Shown here: one piece after another, positions 57,643 through 64,000 of the stretch | How positions within the stretch are numbered: position 1 is the first letter of the stretch | Layout: every line of letters begins with the position of its first letter | NCBI GenBank assembly: GCA_036583965.1 | Contig: JAZBQD010000013.1 | Coordinates: forward strand, 8,988,763-9,052,762 | Direction of reading: 5' to 3' | Source of the DNA: Prunella strophiata | Taxonomy: Eukaryota; Chordata; Aves; Passeriformes; Prunellidae | Length of the DNA stretch: 64,000 nucleotides | Made by a program: the position numbers and the translations under genes | The notes under the pieces: model-generated | Told to the model about the DNA's origin: nothing | The model's database searches: none | Seen by the model: only the letters and a program-made list of their open reading frames with translations

Positions 57643-60009
57643 CAAAATTTGTTTGATGAGTCAAAAGAAAATATGGAAATAGTATTCAGAAAGAAATAGT
57701 TGCATTCTGCACCAGCAGTTCTGCTCACCTCAAAACTGGCTCACAAGAACTTTTGATTTTGCCTATGGTGAATAATTATTTATTTGATAATGAACTGGAG
57801 GATGTTTCATTCACTCAGCTCTGAACACGAGACACAACCTGAATGTGAGGAAACCCCACTACCTGTATCCCTCCAAACCCCAGCTAAGGTGTTGTGTCCA
57901 AGCACAGCAGGTTGGCAGCTTTGCAGTTCAATTTTTACCTGTCAGAAATGTATAAATCTGAAAGTATTTTTGCAGGAACACTTCTATGTTAATAAGTTTT
58001 TGCTTTGAAATAACGCCTCCCCCACCTTTTAATAAGGTTAAAGCATTATCTGGGGCCTCATTGAAAGGGGCTGCTGGGGTTCCATTTTCAAATTCATCTT
58101 GTTCCTTAATAGTTTCTCAAAATCAAAGTCAGAATGAAATATTTTATGGCCATTATTCAGCTGACTGCTTTCATTGACCCAAACACACTTTTTGTTTTTT
58201 TCCTGGGGAGGTGTTGAGAAGAATTGTCCAGACCTGGAGAACAAGAAAAGTCTGGGATTTCCTTTGGAGTTCCCTGGTTCTGCCAGGAGCCCTCCCACAG
58301 CTGCTGCTGCTGGAGGCAGTGACAGAGCCCTGTGCTGGTGACAGTGACACCAGCAGGGCCTGGGAGATCCCACGGGCTGGGACCTCAGTCTGGGCAAACA
58401 CTCTGGGAGTTGTTGCTCCAGCTGGAGCCCTGACAGGATGCCAGGGCAGGACCAGCACCTGCAGTGGGTCTGTCCCTGCCAGGCTGTGCCCAGGAGGAGG
58501 GTGGGTGGCACCTGGCACCTCCCAGCCCCTGCCATGCCCTGGCTGTGCCACTGCTGGTGGGTGCAGGGGCTGATTTTGGGGTGCAGGTCCTGCTGCCCCT
58601 CTTGGGGTGCTCAGAGCAGAGCTCACCCACCAGCAGCAGCTCCTGAGGGAGGAGGAGAGGGGGATCTTTGGGGCCAGGAGCTGCTTTGCCAGTGCTGTGG
58701 CCTGTCCAGGAGAGCCTGTGCTGGCAGGGAATGCTGCTCCAAGGGGAGCAGCCTCTCCCAAGGCAGCAGGGAGATGCTGGTGTCAGCCAGGGAAGGATCA
58801 GGCCTGTCACCAGCGGGTCTGTGTAGGAGGACTTATATTTGTTTGCAGGAGCCAGATGGTTAAAGAAGAGAGTGACATAATTTCAAGAGCTGGAGCCATG
58901 AAGAGAGGGGGAGAGAAAGCCACAGGGGGAAGTGAGACCCCAGGGGCCCCCCAGCCATGGGGTGTGCTGGCACCTCAGCCCTGCTTCCTGCAGGGATCCA
59001 CCCTGGGGTGCTCTGGGAATTGCTCCCACATTTAGACATCTTTCCTCCTTGCCTGTGGCTACACAGGGAAGCTGAACTGAGAGTGGCACTAATGCTGGAG
59101 AAGTTATGAGGGCAGAAGTGGTGGGCATGACCTTGTCATCATCGTGAAGTTCATGATCTTAAGTAGCTCTCCATTTATTAATGGAGGAGCTATTTATTAA
59201 CCTGCTCAATTCAGTTGTGCTGGCATAAATCTGGAACAAGCCCATGGAGGGTTTATTTATACTGGCATAACTGAGGGAGAGCCTGCCTGGTGTCCCTGCC
59301 CATGGCTGTGGAGGTGGCAGGGCAGGGTGGCTCACAGGACAGGTTGTCCCCTCCTGTTCTGGGGGCTGGGGAGGAAACTTCAGATCTCAATAGCAAAATG
59401 AAGCTTAAAACAGCAGCTGAGTTCCCAAATGTCCAGGAATAGGAATGATTCTCATGTGGAGAGTGTGTGCCAGGGCTGGAGCTTGGTTCATCCTTAGCCA
59501 AGGACAAGGGTGAGACAGAAGGGGTTTGAGGGCATTGGCATTGCTCATCTCCAGCTTGGTGGGGAGTGCTGGTCCCACAAAATCCCCCTTGCCCAGGCTG
59601 GAGCTGCCTGGCACCCACAGCCCCGTGGCCAGCACTGGGAACCCCACTGGAACAGCCAGCTGTGGGTGCAGCCCTGGAACAGGGAAAAACAAACCACCAG
59701 CTACACAAAACCCCCTGCTTCCCCCCAGCCAAATTCTTGGATCTCTTTTTTCCTTCATGGAAGTGGGTTTCAACCAGCAGAACATACCTGTCATGTTTTA
59801 TTGTCTCATTCCCTGTGTTTGGTACAGGCTGCCGAGCAAAGGCGATGCCGAGGACGCTGCAGAGGAGGGAAAAATTTCCTCTGAAATTTTGACTGCTCCT
59901 TTAGGGCTTTGAAAGAGCTGAAGAGCAGGCATGAATCTGAATTTAGAATTACATTTCAAGCCTTCATGTAGCCTTTTAAAATACCACAAGGAGCAAGGGT
60001 CTGCTATCC
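57643..60009. other. Unique non-coding DNA
   Basis: AT-rich at 57650-58200, GC-moderate at 58240-59060 with no CpG-island character, AT-rich again at 59130-59270. No gene or transposon recognised. Confidence 0.4.
59164..59192. other. Imperfect hairpin in AT-rich DNA
   Basis: TAGCTCTCCAT (59164-59174) and ATGGAGGAGCTA (59181-59192) pair with one bulged base around a 6-nt AT loop. Too short for a microRNA precursor; more likely a paired protein-binding site or chance. Confidence 0.35.
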
Positions 60010-60440
60010 TACCATCGGAACCGGGCGCAACCTCCTCTTGAAGCGCGCACAAACCCCACCCCGTGACTCGTGGCTTCCTGCTGCCTGCCCTTATCTTCCC
60101 TTATCTGCTGCTGTGCGGAGGCTGCTCCGTCTCCGCGGGCCGTGGCTCCTTTCTCAGCCTCGGGAGCAGCGCTCGCCATTCCCGTCACGCTCGGGTCTCC
60201 CGGCCCCGCTCTTATCGGCAGCCGCACACGGAGCGCCGGGGGATGCCCCGCTGCCGCTGCGCCTCTGCCACAGCCATCCCCGGCGCCGCAAACCGCGACC
60301 TGGAGGGGCTGCTTTACCCCCTTCCTGAGAAAGAGGGATCTCAGCAGGCTGCAGCTGAAAAGACCTCGGCAGATCCTGCGGGAAAACGTCTTTGAAGATG
60401 TGGTGGAGACGCGGCCGGAGATTTCCGTGCGAGCGGTTGC
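60010..60440. other. CpG-dense patch (possible orphan CpG island)
   Basis: Clear local CpG enrichment (60015-60040, 60115-60300, 60370-60445) between CpG-poor flanks. Two TTATCT (GATA-type) sites lie exactly 10 bp apart at 60091-60096 and 60101-60106. Frames of 110-130 codons in all three + frames are unrecognised. Could be an unannotated promoter or enhancer island. Confidence 0.45.

Positions 60441-64000
<3,560 letters not shown>

Noticed and set aside
59164..59192. MicroRNA precursor
   Set aside because: Stem of about 11 bp is too short and the arms do not match a known miRNA.

Overview
The window looks like a stretch of vertebrate, most likely songbird-type avian, nuclear DNA with no recognisable protein-coding gene. 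The avian call rests on at least ten CR1 LINE tail fragments, on two solo retroviral LTRs, and on short, GC-rich, repeat-poor intervening sequence. The many open reading frames are either read-through of simple repeats (poly-Cys/Val, Gly-Trp-Asp-Gly-Met, Ser-Leu-Pro-Pro) or short frames with no family resemblance and no convincing splice context. I found no tRNA, rRNA, known miRNA or CRISPR array. The best description is an intergenic or long-intronic region, possibly a regulatory gene desert.

Layout. 0-7 kb: a (TTCCC)n array, unique DNA, then a solo LTR (3544-4166) with its 6-bp target duplication, followed by AT-rich blocks that look like conserved non-coding DNA. 7-17 kb: old CR1 debris, AT-rich regulatory-looking blocks and two CpG-dense patches (about 12.2-12.8 and 13.67-14.06 kb). 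17-31 kb: one good CR1 tail, a (GGAT)n array, a block holding a perfect 12-bp inverted repeat of the POU octamer, a pure A38 tract and a 25-bp minisatellite. 31-37 kb: a 1.06-kb (CATCC)n array, a second solo LTR of the same family (34253-34866) with a perfect 6-bp duplication, and a (CTTT)n tract that switches abruptly to (GGGA)n. 37-43 kb: unique DNA with two strong candidate regulatory blocks (39.37-39.66 and 42.41-42.78 kb) and a (CATC)n array. 43-58 kb: a cluster of CR1 tails around more AT-rich regulatory-looking blocks. 58-64 kb: unique DNA, a CpG-dense patch at 60.0-60.44 kb, and an uninterrupted 1,500-bp (CA)n array.

No genes act together here. If the window has a function, it is probably cis-regulatory: AT-rich blocks with homeodomain/POU-type motifs alternate with CpG-dense patches. 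That is inference from composition and motifs; cross-species alignment would decide it. I did not find a new biological system. The best leads are the octamer-bearing blocks, the four-copy CAGGCCCA block, the orphan CpG-dense patches, and the very long pure simple repeats, which could be real expansions or assembly products.
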